Positions 32,084-40,860 of a stretch of DNA of 51,642 nt are shown here, one piece after another. The translations under genes and the position numbers were made by a program. The DNA lies in NCBI RefSeq assembly GCF_003217515.1, contig NZ_QJSX01000024.1, forward strand, positions 1 through 51,642. Reading direction: 5' to 3'. Below the pieces are notes generated by a model. It worked only from the letters and a program-made list of their open reading frames with translations, ran no database searches and was not told the DNA's origin. Source of the DNA: Deinococcus yavapaiensis KR-236 (GTDB taxonomy: Bacteria > Deinococcota > Deinococci > Deinococcales > Deinococcaceae). Numbering within the stretch: position 1 is the first letter of the stretch; each line of letters begins with the position of its first letter.

Positions 32084-33220
32084 ATGCCGAAAGATCCGCA
32101 GGAGGTGCGCTCGCACGTCCGCGAGGTACGCGAGCGGGCGAATCGCCGTGCGAGCGACGTCGCGCGCGACGCCGGATTGTCGCGGCAAGCTCTGCACGCC
32201 ATCGAGTCGAGCGCCGCCGTGCCGAGCACGGCGGTCGCCTTACGCCTCGCGCGCGCACTCGACTGCCGAGTGGAGACCTTGTTCTCGCTCGGTGAAGACG
32301 CCGCGCGCGTCCACCTCGTTGGCGCGCGCGGCGCTTCCTCCTCCACGCGCGTGCAACTCGCCGAGATCGAAGGGCGGCGTTTGGCGTTTCCCCTCGGCGG
32401 CGAGCGCGCCCTGCGCAATTCCGCCGACGGCGTCATCACCGACGTGCGAGACGGCCTCGCGGACGTCCGCCTGCTCGTCGATCCGGGCGTGCCGGGCCGC
32501 ACCGCCGTCGTATCGGGCTGCGACCCGTCGCTGGGCCTGCTCGCCGAACGTGCCGCGCTCGACGGCAACGCTCGCGTGCTGTGGCGCGACCGTCCCAGCC
32601 TCGACGCCCTGCGCGACCTCGCGCGCGGCGAAGCGCACGCGGCGGGCATTCACCTGTGGGACGCGCGCAGCGGCGAGCACAACTTGCCGTTCGTGCGCGA
32701 GGAGCTCGGAAACCGCGCCGTGCAGGTGTTCACGCTCTGGGAATGGGAGCAGGGCCTCATCGTCGCGCGCGGCAATCCGAAGGGCGTCCGCTCGCCCGCC
32801 GACCTCGCGCGCGAGGACGTGCGGCTCGCCAACCGCGCGCGCGGCGCGGGCAGTCGTCTGCTGCTCGACGCGTGGCTCGACGCGGCGGGCGTGACGCCCG
32901 AAGTGCGCGCCGCCTTACCCGGTTACGAACACGCGTACCCGACGCACCTCGCGCTCGCGAGGGCCGTGGCGCGTGGCGAGGCGGACGTCGGGCCGGGTCC
33001 GCGCTCCACCGCCCTCGCCTTCGACCTCGACTTCGTGCCGCTGCACCTCGAGCGCTTCGACCTCGTCGTTCCAAGCGAGCACCTCGACCATCCCGGCGTG
33101 CGGGCCTTGCTGACGGCCGCTCGACACGACGCCTTTCGCGCGGAACTCGAAGCGCTCGGCGGGTACGACACGCGCCACGTCGGGGAACGCCCACTCGTCC
33201 CACGAGCGCAGACTCCATGA
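32084..33220 (+). CDS. XRE-type HTH regulator with periplasmic-binding-protein-like (molybdate) domain
   Basis: 378 residues. An XRE helix-turn-helix covers about residues 8-65 (VREVRERANRRASDVARDAGLSRQALHAIESSAAVPS). The remainder is a PBP-like domain of the type found in molybdate-responsive regulators: VVSGCDPSLGLLAERAA, AAGIHLWDARSGEHNLPFVRE, EWEQGLIVARGNPKGVRSPADLA and ADVGPGPRSTALAFDLDF. It should bind the oxyanion in the cytoplasm and control modA and modB, whose reading frames follow with ATGA and GTGA overlaps. Start set by the promoter six bases upstream; in-frame sequence before it includes the promoter. Confidence 0.85.
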   Translation: MPKDPQEVRSHVREVRERANRRASDVARDAGLSRQALHAIESSAAVPSTAVALRLARALDCRVETLFSLGEDAARVHLVGARGASSSTRVQLAEIEGRRLAFPLGGERALRNSADGVITDVRDGLADVRLLVDPGVPGRTAVVSGCDPSLGLLAERAALDGNARVLWRDRPSLDALRDLARGEAHAAGIHLWDARSGEHNLPFVREELGNRAVQVFTLWEWEQGLIVARGNPKGVRSPADLAREDVRLANRARGAGSRLLLDAWLDAAGVTPEVRAALPGYEHAYPTHLALARAVARGEADVGPGPRSTALAFDLDFVPLHLERFDLVVPSEHLDHPGVRALLTAARHDAFRAELEALGGYDTRHVGERPLVPRAQTP

Positions 33221-33975
33221 CGAAAACGCTGCTGTTCGCCTTCCTCGCCGTGCCGAGCCTCTGCTCGGCGGCGCTCGCCGAGAACGTCACGGTGTTCGCC
33301 GCCTCGTCGCTCACGGACGCCTTCGGCGAGCTCGGCAAGGCCTTCGACGCGAAGACGGGACACACGACGTCCTTTCAATTCGCGGGCTCGCAGGTCCTGC
33401 GCACGCAACTCGAGAACGGAGCGCGCGCCGACGTCTTCGCGAGCGCGAACACCGCGCAATTCGGGCCGCTCGTGAAAAGCGGCATGCTGAACGCGGGCGA
33501 GATCTTCGCGCGCAACCGACTCGTCATCATCACCCCGAGAGGCGCCTCGAAGGTCAAGACCTTGAAGGACCTCGCGCGGCCCGGAGTGAAGATCGTCTTC
33601 GCGGCGGCGAACGTTCCCGTCGGCAGCTACACACGACAAGTTCTCGACACGATGAGCCAGGACCGCGCGTACGGCGCGGACTTCGCGCGCCGCGTCCTCG
33701 CGAACGCCGTGTCCGAAGAGCCCAACGTACGCCAAGTCGGCTTGAAGGTGCAGCTCGGCGAGGCGGACGCCGCGTTCGTGTACACGACCGACGTCACGCC
33801 GACCTTGCGAGCGGCCGTGACGACGATCGGCGTGCCGACGCGCTTCAATCCTCCCATCGCCTACCCGATCGGCACGACGAGGAACGCCTCGGCGGCCGCA
33901 CGGGCCTTCGTGTCGTTCGTGACGTCGGGCGAAGGGCAGCGAATCCTGAGAAAGTGGGGCTTCCTCGCTCCGTGA
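33217..33975 (+). CDS. modA: Molybdate ABC transporter substrate-binding protein
   Basis: 252 residues with signal peptide MTKTLLFAFLAVPSLCSAALA. Mature ModA landmarks: VTVFAASSLTDAFGELGKAF, FAGSQVLRTQLENGARADVFASAN, RNRLVIITP, AAANVPVGSYTRQVLD, EEPNVRQVGLKVQLGEADAAFVYTTDV and a C-terminal ARAFVSFVTSGEGQRILRKWGF. Ligands that hold molybdate or tungstate by hydrogen bonds (the Ser of ASSL and of the FAGSQ loop, the Tyr of FVYTTDV) are in place. ATG overlaps the regulator stop (ATGA). Confidence 0.93.
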   Translation: MTKTLLFAFLAVPSLCSAALAENVTVFAASSLTDAFGELGKAFDAKTGHTTSFQFAGSQVLRTQLENGARADVFASANTAQFGPLVKSGMLNAGEIFARNRLVIITPRGASKVKTLKDLARPGVKIVFAAANVPVGSYTRQVLDTMSQDRAYGADFARRVLANAVSEEPNVRQVGLKVQLGEADAAFVYTTDVTPTLRAAVTTIGVPTRFNPPIAYPIGTTRNASAAARAFVSFVTSGEGQRILRKWGFLAP

Positions 33976-34811
33976 GGACCCTTCCCACCCGCGACCGAAC
34001 GTCCGCGAGCGAAAGATCGAGGCGAGATTCTCGGGCCGCGCCGATCGTGCTGATCGCGTTGAGCGTGCTGCTCGTGCTGTTTTTGCTCGTCCCGACCTTC
34101 GTGCTGCTCGGGCGCGGCCTCACGACCGACTTCCTGCCGACCGTGGCGAGCCCCGCCGTGCTCGACGCCCTGCGCGTCAGCCTCGCCACGACCCTCGCCT
34201 CGCTGACGGTCACGCTGCTGCTCGGCACGCCCGTCGCGTACCTTTTGGCGCGCTTCGACGTTCCAGGCAAGACCCTGCTCGACACCCTGCTCGACTTGCC
34301 GATCGTGCTGCCGCCCGTCGTGGCAGGCGTCGGGCTGCTGCTCACCTTCGGCCGCAACGGCCTGCTCGGGCCGCCGTTGGAATTGGCGGGCGTGCAAGTC
34401 GCCTTCTCGCCGCTCGCCGTGGTGCTCGCGCAACTGTTCGTGAGCGCGCCGTTTTACGTGCGCGCCGCGAAGGCGGGCTTTCTCGGCGTGGACCGCGACG
34501 CCGAGGCGGCCGCCCTCACCGACGGCGCGTCGAAGTGGCAGGCGTTTCGCTTCGTGACGTGGCCTCTGGCCTTTCCGGCGTTGCTCGAAGGGCTCGTGCT
34601 GGCTTGGGCGCGCGCCCTCGGCGAGTTCGGCGCCACGATCCTGTTCGCGGGCTCCTTGCAAGGCAAGACGCGCACCATCACCCTCGCCATCTACGGCGCG
34701 TTGGAATCCGACCTCGCGCCCGCTTTGGTCTTGAGCGCCGTGATGGTCCTCGTGGCGTTCACGCTGCTGTTCGTCGTACGCGGCCTCGCGAAGGCCCGGG
34801 GAACCCCTTGA
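33972..34811 (+). CDS. modB: Molybdate ABC transporter permease
   Basis: 279 residues, about six membrane helices after a charged N-terminal tail. Typical ModB segments: RVSLATTLASLTVTLLLGTPVAYLLARF, DLPIVLPPVVAGVGLLLTFGRNGLLG and the EAA loop EAAALTDGASKWQAFRFVTWPLAFPALLEGLVLAWARALGEFGATILFAG. The GTG overlapping the modA stop (GTGA) is preferred to one 18 bases upstream. A separate ModC ATPase is not fused to it and is not encoded downstream, where a small secreted protein follows instead. Confidence 0.9.
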   Translation: MRTLPTRDRTSASERSRRDSRAAPIVLIALSVLLVLFLLVPTFVLLGRGLTTDFLPTVASPAVLDALRVSLATTLASLTVTLLLGTPVAYLLARFDVPGKTLLDTLLDLPIVLPPVVAGVGLLLTFGRNGLLGPPLELAGVQVAFSPLAVVLAQLFVSAPFYVRAAKAGFLGVDRDAEAAALTDGASKWQAFRFVTWPLAFPALLEGLVLAWARALGEFGATILFAGSLQGKTRTITLAIYGALESDLAPALVLSAVMVLVAFTLLFVVRGLAKARGTP

Positions 34812-34861
34812 AGCAAAGGCGTCGACGGACGGTCGCGCGCGTACCTGGCGAACACGCCGAA

Positions 34862-34880
34862 GACCGAAGTCGCTTCGGTC
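34862..34880. other. Hairpin after modB
   Basis: GACCGAAG-TCG-CTTCGGTC, an 8-base stem with a 3-base loop 50 bases after modB. No T tract follows. A second, looser inverted repeat (GGCACC/GGTGCC) lies at 34921-34941 just before the Shine-Dalgarno of the next gene. Could end the mod transcript or structure the leader of the next gene. Confidence 0.4.
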
Positions 34881-34953
34881 ATGCCGCCACCACCGTCGCC
34901 GATCCATCATGCACCACGTCGGCACCAAGGACATCGGTGCCCCTGGAGGATGT

Positions 34954-35460
34954 ATGACCACGAACACCACCGTCCGCGCCTTTCACCTGCTCGCCCTCGT
35001 CACGCTCGCTTCCACCTCCGCCCTCGCCGCGACCGTTCCCAACGCTTTGCGCGGAGACTGGACGTCGGGCTACGTCAGCTCGGGCTTGCCCGCGCCCGTC
35101 GAGTACTTCGACACGGCCACCGGCAAGTTCTCCGACGCGAGCGGCACTCTGCGCTCGCTGAAAATCAACGCGGACGGCACCTACGAAAGCCGCGACCTCA
35201 TGACGATCACGACGTACGGCTGCACGAGCAAGATCTTCGTGCAAGTCGAAGGGCAAGTGCGCTTCACGAACGACGAGGTCACCTTCGTCCCGAAAACGAG
35301 CTACTCGGCGGGCTACACGTGCAGCCCCAGCAAGACCTACGAGAAGCGCAACCACGTGCAGCCCAGCACGAAAGGTTGGCGAATCGACACGTCGTCGGGC
35401 CGTCCCGTGCTCGTGCTGACGGCGCCCGACGGAGGCGCGAGCCGTTACGACCATCGTTGA
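34954..35460 (+). CDS. Small secreted protein, related to the one at 40861
   Basis: 168 residues with an N-terminal signal peptide (MTTNTTVRAFHLLALVTLASTSALAA). The mature part begins LRGDWTSGYVSS, has a KINADGTYESRD strand, two cysteines (in YGCTSK and YTCSPS), VRFTNDEVTFVP and a C-terminal strand PVLVLTAPDGG: a small all-beta domain of lipocalin-like character. I do not recognise a named family. The same order of motifs (GxW, NGTYEY, Cys, TFYP, Cys, VLRF) occurs in the protein at 40861, on the other side of the two BTAD regulators. Start ATG 34954 with GGAGG four bases upstream. Function unknown. Confidence 0.75.
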   Translation: MTTNTTVRAFHLLALVTLASTSALAATVPNALRGDWTSGYVSSGLPAPVEYFDTATGKFSDASGTLRSLKINADGTYESRDLMTITTYGCTSKIFVQVEGQVRFTNDEVTFVPKTSYSAGYTCSPSKTYEKRNHVQPSTKGWRIDTSSGRPVLVLTAPDGGASRYDHR

Positions 35461-35476
35461 GGCGAACGCGGCGCGC

Positions 35477-38400
35477 TCAGACGCGCTCGGTTCGCGCGTC
35501 GATCCGCTCGCGCAGTGCCCGGAAGTCGTACGCCTCGCACAACGCCCGCGCTTCGGCGAGAAAAGCCTGCGCCTCGGCGCCGCCGGAAACCGCCGCCCAC
35601 TCCACGAGGATGTTCGCGCGCAAGAACGGAAGCGTGTCACCGACGTGCGCGAGCGCCCGCTCGAACGCGGAACGCGCGTCCTGACGGCGGGCGGCGTCCA
35701 CGCACGCCCGCGCGAACAGGCGAAGCCCCACGTCGAGGGGCGGCAAGTCCTCGCGGGCCTCGACAAGCCGCACTTCCCGATCGGCCGCCTCGACCTCGCC
35801 GCGCGCCAAGTGCCAAGCGGCAAGGTCGAGGCGCAAAATGCCGTGCCACCACGCCTGCTCCGCGCCGTCCACGACGAGAGCGTCGGACAGCACGCGCCGC
35901 GCTTCGTCGTCCCGCCCGACCGAGTGCAACGCCCAGAAGGCGCTGTGCGCCCACTGCAAGCGGTAATAGCTCGCGACGTCCGACCCGTCGAGCACCTCGC
36001 GCGCTTCTTCCACGCAGCGCAAACTCTCCTTGTGCGAGCCGAGGGCGTTCCACACGAGAGCTTCCTTCACGAGGGCGGACACGATGCCCATCGCGTCGGG
36101 CGTCGCCTGGTACAGAGTTCGCGCTCGCTGGAAGTGTTCGATCGCCTCGCGGTGCCGCTTCGGCGCGGCGAGACGTCCGAGGCCGATCTGGGTGACCGCG
36201 CCGAGTCCCACGTCTCCGAGCACCTCGGCGAGCCGCGCCATCTCGCTCAAGTGCCACACCGTCATGTCCTCGCGGCCCGTCAGCAACCCGACCGTGCCGA
36301 GCGCCTCGTGGAACACCGCCTGCAAGCGGTCGTCGCGCGCTTGCGTCGCCGCTCGCAGCGCCTCGTGCGAAGCCCGCTCGAGTTCCACGAAGTTGCCTTG
36401 CTCGAACAAGCGGTGCAAACGAGGCTCCAACGTTCGCGCGCGCTGACTGGGCGTCACGGCGATCGCTTCCAAGCGCCGACCGAGCCGCTCGAGGTCCGGG
36501 TGGTACGACACGTCGACGAGTAGGCGCATCGCCGCGTACAACTCGTCGAAGGCCTTGTCGGCGTCACCGACGCTCGCGTAGAGATCCGACGCCCGTTCTC
36601 GAAAACCCGCCGCTTGCGTGACGCGGTACGCGCGCGCGGCGTCGTCCGCCGCGCGCCCGAACCACGTGGCCGCCGAGCGCGCGTCGCCGCCCGCCTCCCA
36701 ATGCCGCGCGACGCGCGCGGCGGGAACGCCGTGCTTCGCGAGGACGCGCGCGGCGCTTCGGTGCAGCAAGGCGCTCACCGTGGGCGGGGTGGTCGCCTGC
36801 ACCGTCTCCAGCACGAGGTCGTGGGCGAAGCGCTCGCCCGCGAACACCTGCGCCGCCTCCAAGTCCTCCCAGGAAAGCGCGACGTCCATGAGCGGCACGG
36901 CGAGCGTTTCCGAGACGAGCTCCGGGCCGAAGTCGCTGCGCAGCACCGCCGCCGCGCGCGCGACGTGCAGCGCCGCTTGCGGCAGACGCGCGAGGCGCGC
37001 CTCGATGACCTCGCCGATGCGGCGCGGTACGGCGAGCACGGCGGGCGCTCCTTCCTCCAACGATCCGCTTTCCACGAGGCTCTTGACCGTCTCGAGCAGA
37101 AATTGGGGGTTGCCGCCCACGACGCGGCGCAACGCCGTCGCGTGCTCGGTGAGGTGCGGAATGCCGAGGCTCGCGAGAAGCACGTCCACGTCGGCTTCGA
37201 GCAGCGGTTCGAGTTCGACGAGCACGAGGCGGCGCGCTTCCACGAGCGTCGTCGTGAAGCGCACCAGGCGGTCCGTGAAGTCGGCACGGCGCGCGGCGAA
37301 CCACAATTCGAACTCGGCGTCTCGCTCGCCCCAACCGAGGTGCGACCACGCCATCATGCACACCTCGGCGGAAGCGTCGTCGTAGAAGTGCACGTCGTCG
37401 AAGACGAACAGCGTCGTGCCCGCGCGAATGACGGCGCGGAGCGTCTCGGCGAGCGCGAGGGCGTGCACGACCTTGTCCTCCTCGGACGCGAGCGCCGCGG
37501 GCGGCTCGCCGAGTTCGGGCAGGACGCGCGCGAGTTCCCGCGTCACCCAAGGCGGCAAGGTGACGTCGGGGTGCGCGGCGAGCAGCGCGCGAAAGAAGCG
37601 CTCGTTCGCGGCGAAGACTTCCGCGTCGCTCGGGCGGCACTCGAAGACGAAGGGACGCCCTTTGCTCATCGCGAAGTCGCGCAGCAACCTCGACTTGCCC
37701 GAGCCCGCCTCGCCGACGACGGCGATGATCTGATGGGCGTGGCGCGCCGCCTCCATGACCGCCCACTCGCGCTCGCGGCCGACGAGGACGGGCGGACGAA
37801 GCACCGACAGCGGAATGCGCGCCGTGCCGCGCGGCGTGCTCGGCCCGTCGCCCGTTCCGATTCGGTGGGCGAGCGCCTCGGTTTCCGGGCTGGGCGGCAC
37901 GCCGAGCTCGCGCTGCAAGGTCTCTTTGCACCGTCGGTAGACGCGTAAAGCTTCCGCGCGGTCGCCGCCGAGAAACGCGAGGCGCATCAAGCTTCGCCAC
38001 GCGTCCTCGTCCACGACGTCGAGGTCGAGCAACTCGCGCGCGAGCGCCTTCGCTTCGTCGAGCGCGCCCTCGCCTTCCAAGGCGGCGGCGGCGTGTCGCA
38101 GGCGCTCGGCGCGGTCTTCGCGCAAACGCTCGCGACAGGCCAGCAACCAATCCTCGAAGTCGGGCAAGTCGCCGAACTCGTATCCGGCGAGCAACTCGCC
38201 CGCGCCGTCGCGCAAGTCCGTCACGACGTGCGGCGCGACGTTCAAGGTGCGCGTGCCCGTCACGAGCTCGGCGTTCACACCTCGCTTGAGGCGCCGAAGG
38301 ACGTGCACGAGGTTGTTGCGAGCCGTGGACGTCTCGGCGTCGGGAAACAGCAGCTCCGCGAGGCGCGACCGAGGCGTTTCCCCTTCCAGCGCGAGGTACG

Positions 38401-38497
38401 CCAAGAGCGCCGCGACGCGTCGGTCGAGGCGTGGCAGCACGTCCGCGCCCCGCGCGAGAGACGCGCCTCCTAACAACCGTAACTGCCAGCTTTCCAC
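35477..38497 (-). CDS. BTAD/AAA ATPase/TPR transcriptional regulator (AfsR/SARP-like)
   Basis: 1006 residues. A winged helix (about 1-95, with RLDRRVAALLAYLALEG and ARNNLVHVLRRLKR) and BTAD domain (100-215, EDAWRSLMRLAFLGGDRAEALRVYRRC) form the DNA-binding part. An NB-ARC/AAA-type ATPase follows, with Walker A GEAGSGKSR (262-270), a Walker B-like FVFDDVHF near 365, and the sensor region GGNPQFLLETVKSL. The C-terminal third (about 650-1000) is TPR-like helices. Members integrate an unknown ligand and ATP hydrolysis to switch transcription. GTG start after GAGGAGGT. 16 bases downstream of a shorter paralogue on the same strand. Confidence 0.86.
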   Translation of the reverse strand: MESWQLRLLGGASLARGADVLPRLDRRVAALLAYLALEGETPRSRLAELLFPDAETSTARNNLVHVLRRLKRGVNAELVTGTRTLNVAPHVVTDLRDGAGELLAGYEFGDLPDFEDWLLACRERLREDRAERLRHAAAALEGEGALDEAKALARELLDLDVVDEDAWRSLMRLAFLGGDRAEALRVYRRCKETLQRELGVPPSPETEALAHRIGTGDGPSTPRGTARIPLSVLRPPVLVGREREWAVMEAARHAHQIIAVVGEAGSGKSRLLRDFAMSKGRPFVFECRPSDAEVFAANERFFRALLAAHPDVTLPPWVTRELARVLPELGEPPAALASEEDKVVHALALAETLRAVIRAGTTLFVFDDVHFYDDASAEVCMMAWSHLGWGERDAEFELWFAARRADFTDRLVRFTTTLVEARRLVLVELEPLLEADVDVLLASLGIPHLTEHATALRRVVGGNPQFLLETVKSLVESGSLEEGAPAVLAVPRRIGEVIEARLARLPQAALHVARAAAVLRSDFGPELVSETLAVPLMDVALSWEDLEAAQVFAGERFAHDLVLETVQATTPPTVSALLHRSAARVLAKHGVPAARVARHWEAGGDARSAATWFGRAADDAARAYRVTQAAGFRERASDLYASVGDADKAFDELYAAMRLLVDVSYHPDLERLGRRLEAIAVTPSQRARTLEPRLHRLFEQGNFVELERASHEALRAATQARDDRLQAVFHEALGTVGLLTGREDMTVWHLSEMARLAEVLGDVGLGAVTQIGLGRLAAPKRHREAIEHFQRARTLYQATPDAMGIVSALVKEALVWNALGSHKESLRCVEEAREVLDGSDVASYYRLQWAHSAFWALHSVGRDDEARRVLSDALVVDGAEQAWWHGILRLDLAAWHLARGEVEAADREVRLVEAREDLPPLDVGLRLFARACVDAARRQDARSAFERALAHVGDTLPFLRANILVEWAAVSGGAEAQAFLAEARALCEAYDFRALRERIDARTERV

Positions 38498-38513
38498 GGA
38501 CCTCCTCGCTTCT

Positions 38514-40496
38514 TCACGCGCTCACGCGGGCGTGCGCTTCGGCCGCTCGGCGAGCGCCCGCCTCGTCGCCGAGGTGCTCGAACGCCTCGCGAGCGGCGTC
38601 GAACCACGCGCCCGCCTCGAAGGGCCGTAACGCGTGCGCCGCCGCCTCGCCCGCCGTGAACAACCACGGAGCGGCGCGCTTCACGTCGCCGCCTTCCTGC
38701 CAGTGGCGCGCGACTCGTCCCGGCGCCGGAGCGGCGCGCGTTTCCAAGGCGCGCGCCGCTCCGCGGTGCAGCAAGCGGCCCACGGTCGACGGCATGCTCG
38801 CCGTGATCGTCTCGAACACGAGGTCGTGCGCGAAGCGTTCGCCCGCGAGCACTTGCGCCGCCTCCAGTTCCTCCCATGCCGCCGCCACGTGGAGCACGGG
38901 GGCGCCGAGGACGTCGGCGATGAGGTCAGCGTCGAAGTCGCTTTGCAGCACGGCGGCGGCACGCGCGGCGAGCAGGGCGGGCGGCGACAGTCGCGCGAGG
39001 CGCTCGCCGATCACGGCGCTCACGACGGGCGTGAGCGGCACGCTTTCGGAAACGTCGGTACCCACCTCGTGTAGGGAACGTGCCGCTTCGAGCACGAACA
39101 GCGGATTGCCGCCCGACGCCTTGACGAGGCGTGTCACGTCACGCTCGCCGCGCGGCAACTCCAATTGCGCGGCGAGCCGAGCGACGTCCTCGTCGCGTAA
39201 CGGCGCCAACTCCACGAGCGCCACCTGGCCGATGGCCACGGCGTGATCCAGCGCGGCTTGCACGGGCGGCAGCAAACTTCCCCGACGAAACGCGTGCACC
39301 GTGCGGTACTTGGCGTTGGAATCGCCCCAGCCGAGCGCGGCGAAGATGAAGTGCCCCGCCTCGATACTGGCGAGGTCCATGAATTGGCAATCGTCGAACA
39401 CCATCGCCGAGAGCCCCGCGTCGATCGCGGCGCGCATCACCTCGGTCTTCGCTTGCCAAAAGCGCAACTTCTCCTGCTCGCCGCGAATCGGAGGTGGCGC
39501 CTCGCCGAGTTCCGGCAGGATGCGGGCGAGTTCCGAGCGCGTCCACGGCTCGAGGTGGAGGTTCGGGAAGTCGCGCAGCACTTGACGAAATGTTCGTGCG
39601 TGGGTGCCGTACAGCAGCGTCGCGTCGCCGGGCCGACCTTGGAAGTGCGCGCCACCGCCGTGCGTCGCCAGGAACTCTTGAATGAGGCGCGTCTTGCCCA
39701 CCCCGGGCTCCCCCGTCAGAATCACGCCTTGCCCGTGCGCCCACGCCTCGTTCATGGCGGTGAGCGCTTCGTCGCGTCCCACCAGGACGGGCGGATGCAG
39801 CACCGCGCGAGGAATGCGCCGTGAACGCGTTTCGAGCGGCGGCGCGGCCGTGACGCCCCGCTCGATGTCGAGCGCGAGTTGGCGCGTTTCGGGCAGTGGT
39901 CGGGTACGCAACTCGTTTCTCAACGTCGTTTCGAGGTCGGTGTACGTTCGCAAGGCGTCGGACACTTGTCCCACGAGGTACAGCAGGCGCATGAGGCGCC
40001 GAGCGGCCTCCTCGGACAGCGGATCGAGCGCCATGAGCGCGCGGGCGGTGCGGACGGCCGCGTCGAGGTCGCCTTGCTCCTCGTGCCGCGACGCGTCGAG
40101 CGCCAAGCTCGCCTTGCGCTCGTCTCGGGCGCGTTCTCGCCGCGCGAGCAGCCAATCCTCGAGGTCCGGAAGGTCGCCGACGTCCACGCCGCTCAGCAAG
40201 TCGGGCGTCGCCTCCACGGTGACGATGTCACCGAGCCGAACGGTGTCACCCTGCGCGACGTACGCGCCGCCGAGGCGCTCGAAGCGCCGCAGCAGCTGCG
40301 CGAGGTTGTTGCGGGCCGTCACCTCGTTCGCCTCGGGGTACAGCAAACCGCAGAGGCGCGAGCGCGTCGTCGCACCTTCGAGGGCGAGGTACGCCACGAG
40401 CGCGGCCGTTCGGCGGTCGAGCCGTCGCGCTTCTCCGTCCGCGCCGTCGAGCTGTCTGCCATCCGCGCGCAGACGCCACCGTCCCCGTTCCTTCAT
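38514..40496 (-). CDS. BTAD/AAA ATPase regulator lacking the TPR region
   Basis: 660 residues, paralogous to the 1006-residue regulator downstream: same winged helix (RLDRRTAALVAYLALEG, ARNNLAQLLRRFER), BTAD domain, Walker A at identical positions (262-270, GEPGVGKTR), MVFDDCQFMD for Walker B and GGNPLFVLEAARSL. It stops just after the segment FDAAREAFEHLGDEAGARRAAEAHARVSA, where the paralogue continues into about 350 residues of TPR-like helices. This may be a natural short form or a truncation after duplication. ATG start near a TAAAAT box. Probably co-transcribed with the longer regulator. Confidence 0.85.
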   Translation of the reverse strand: MKERGRWRLRADGRQLDGADGEARRLDRRTAALVAYLALEGATTRSRLCGLLYPEANEVTARNNLAQLLRRFERLGGAYVAQGDTVRLGDIVTVEATPDLLSGVDVGDLPDLEDWLLARRERARDERKASLALDASRHEEQGDLDAAVRTARALMALDPLSEEAARRLMRLLYLVGQVSDALRTYTDLETTLRNELRTRPLPETRQLALDIERGVTAAPPLETRSRRIPRAVLHPPVLVGRDEALTAMNEAWAHGQGVILTGEPGVGKTRLIQEFLATHGGGAHFQGRPGDATLLYGTHARTFRQVLRDFPNLHLEPWTRSELARILPELGEAPPPIRGEQEKLRFWQAKTEVMRAAIDAGLSAMVFDDCQFMDLASIEAGHFIFAALGWGDSNAKYRTVHAFRRGSLLPPVQAALDHAVAIGQVALVELAPLRDEDVARLAAQLELPRGERDVTRLVKASGGNPLFVLEAARSLHEVGTDVSESVPLTPVVSAVIGERLARLSPPALLAARAAAVLQSDFDADLIADVLGAPVLHVAAAWEELEAAQVLAGERFAHDLVFETITASMPSTVGRLLHRGAARALETRAAPAPGRVARHWQEGGDVKRAAPWLFTAGEAAAHALRPFEAGAWFDAAREAFEHLGDEAGARRAAEAHARVSA

Positions 40497-40860
40497 GATT
40501 CCCTGATTTTAGCAGGACGAGCGACGTTTCGAGAGCCGCTGTCTCGACCGCGCCGAGCGGCCTGACCGGCCGACACCGACGTGCGTTTCACCTCGTGACG
40601 ACGTGCGAGGAAAGACCCTTCGCGCGCCCGAAGGAACACCCTGAACCGCTTCGGTCGGCGTCTGCTCGGCCTCGTTCGCCTCGTCAGCGCACTCGCCCCG
40701 TTCGTCTCACGTCCACGACGAAGAGTTCGCGCCCGCCGCCCGACGTGCCGCGTTCGCCCGACCTTTCTTCCCGCCCGGGACCTTCGCGTCCGGAGCGCGT
40801 CACGTTCGGTCATGTTCCCGTCACCGCCTCCTTCCTACCGTGAGCGTCAGGAGGAACATC
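40497..40860. other. 364-base divergent intergenic region
   Basis: Lies between the short BTAD regulator and the secreted protein at 40861. It contains a minus-strand -10 box near its left end and a possible + strand -10 TACCGT at 40836-40841. The middle is C-rich on the + strand with arginine/proline-rich translations that do not look like proteins. No RNA gene, repeat or terminator recognised. Confidence 0.5.
40506..40511 (-). promoter_or_regulatory. -10 box upstream of the tandem BTAD regulators
   Basis: TAAAAT on the minus strand, nine bases before the ATG at 40496. No good -35 at 17 bases. Confidence 0.4.

Noticed and set aside
40595..40843. 82-codon open frame in the intergenic region before the secreted protein at 40861
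   Set aside because: Composition is dominated by Arg, Pro and Ser, no ribosome-binding site, no family resemblance.
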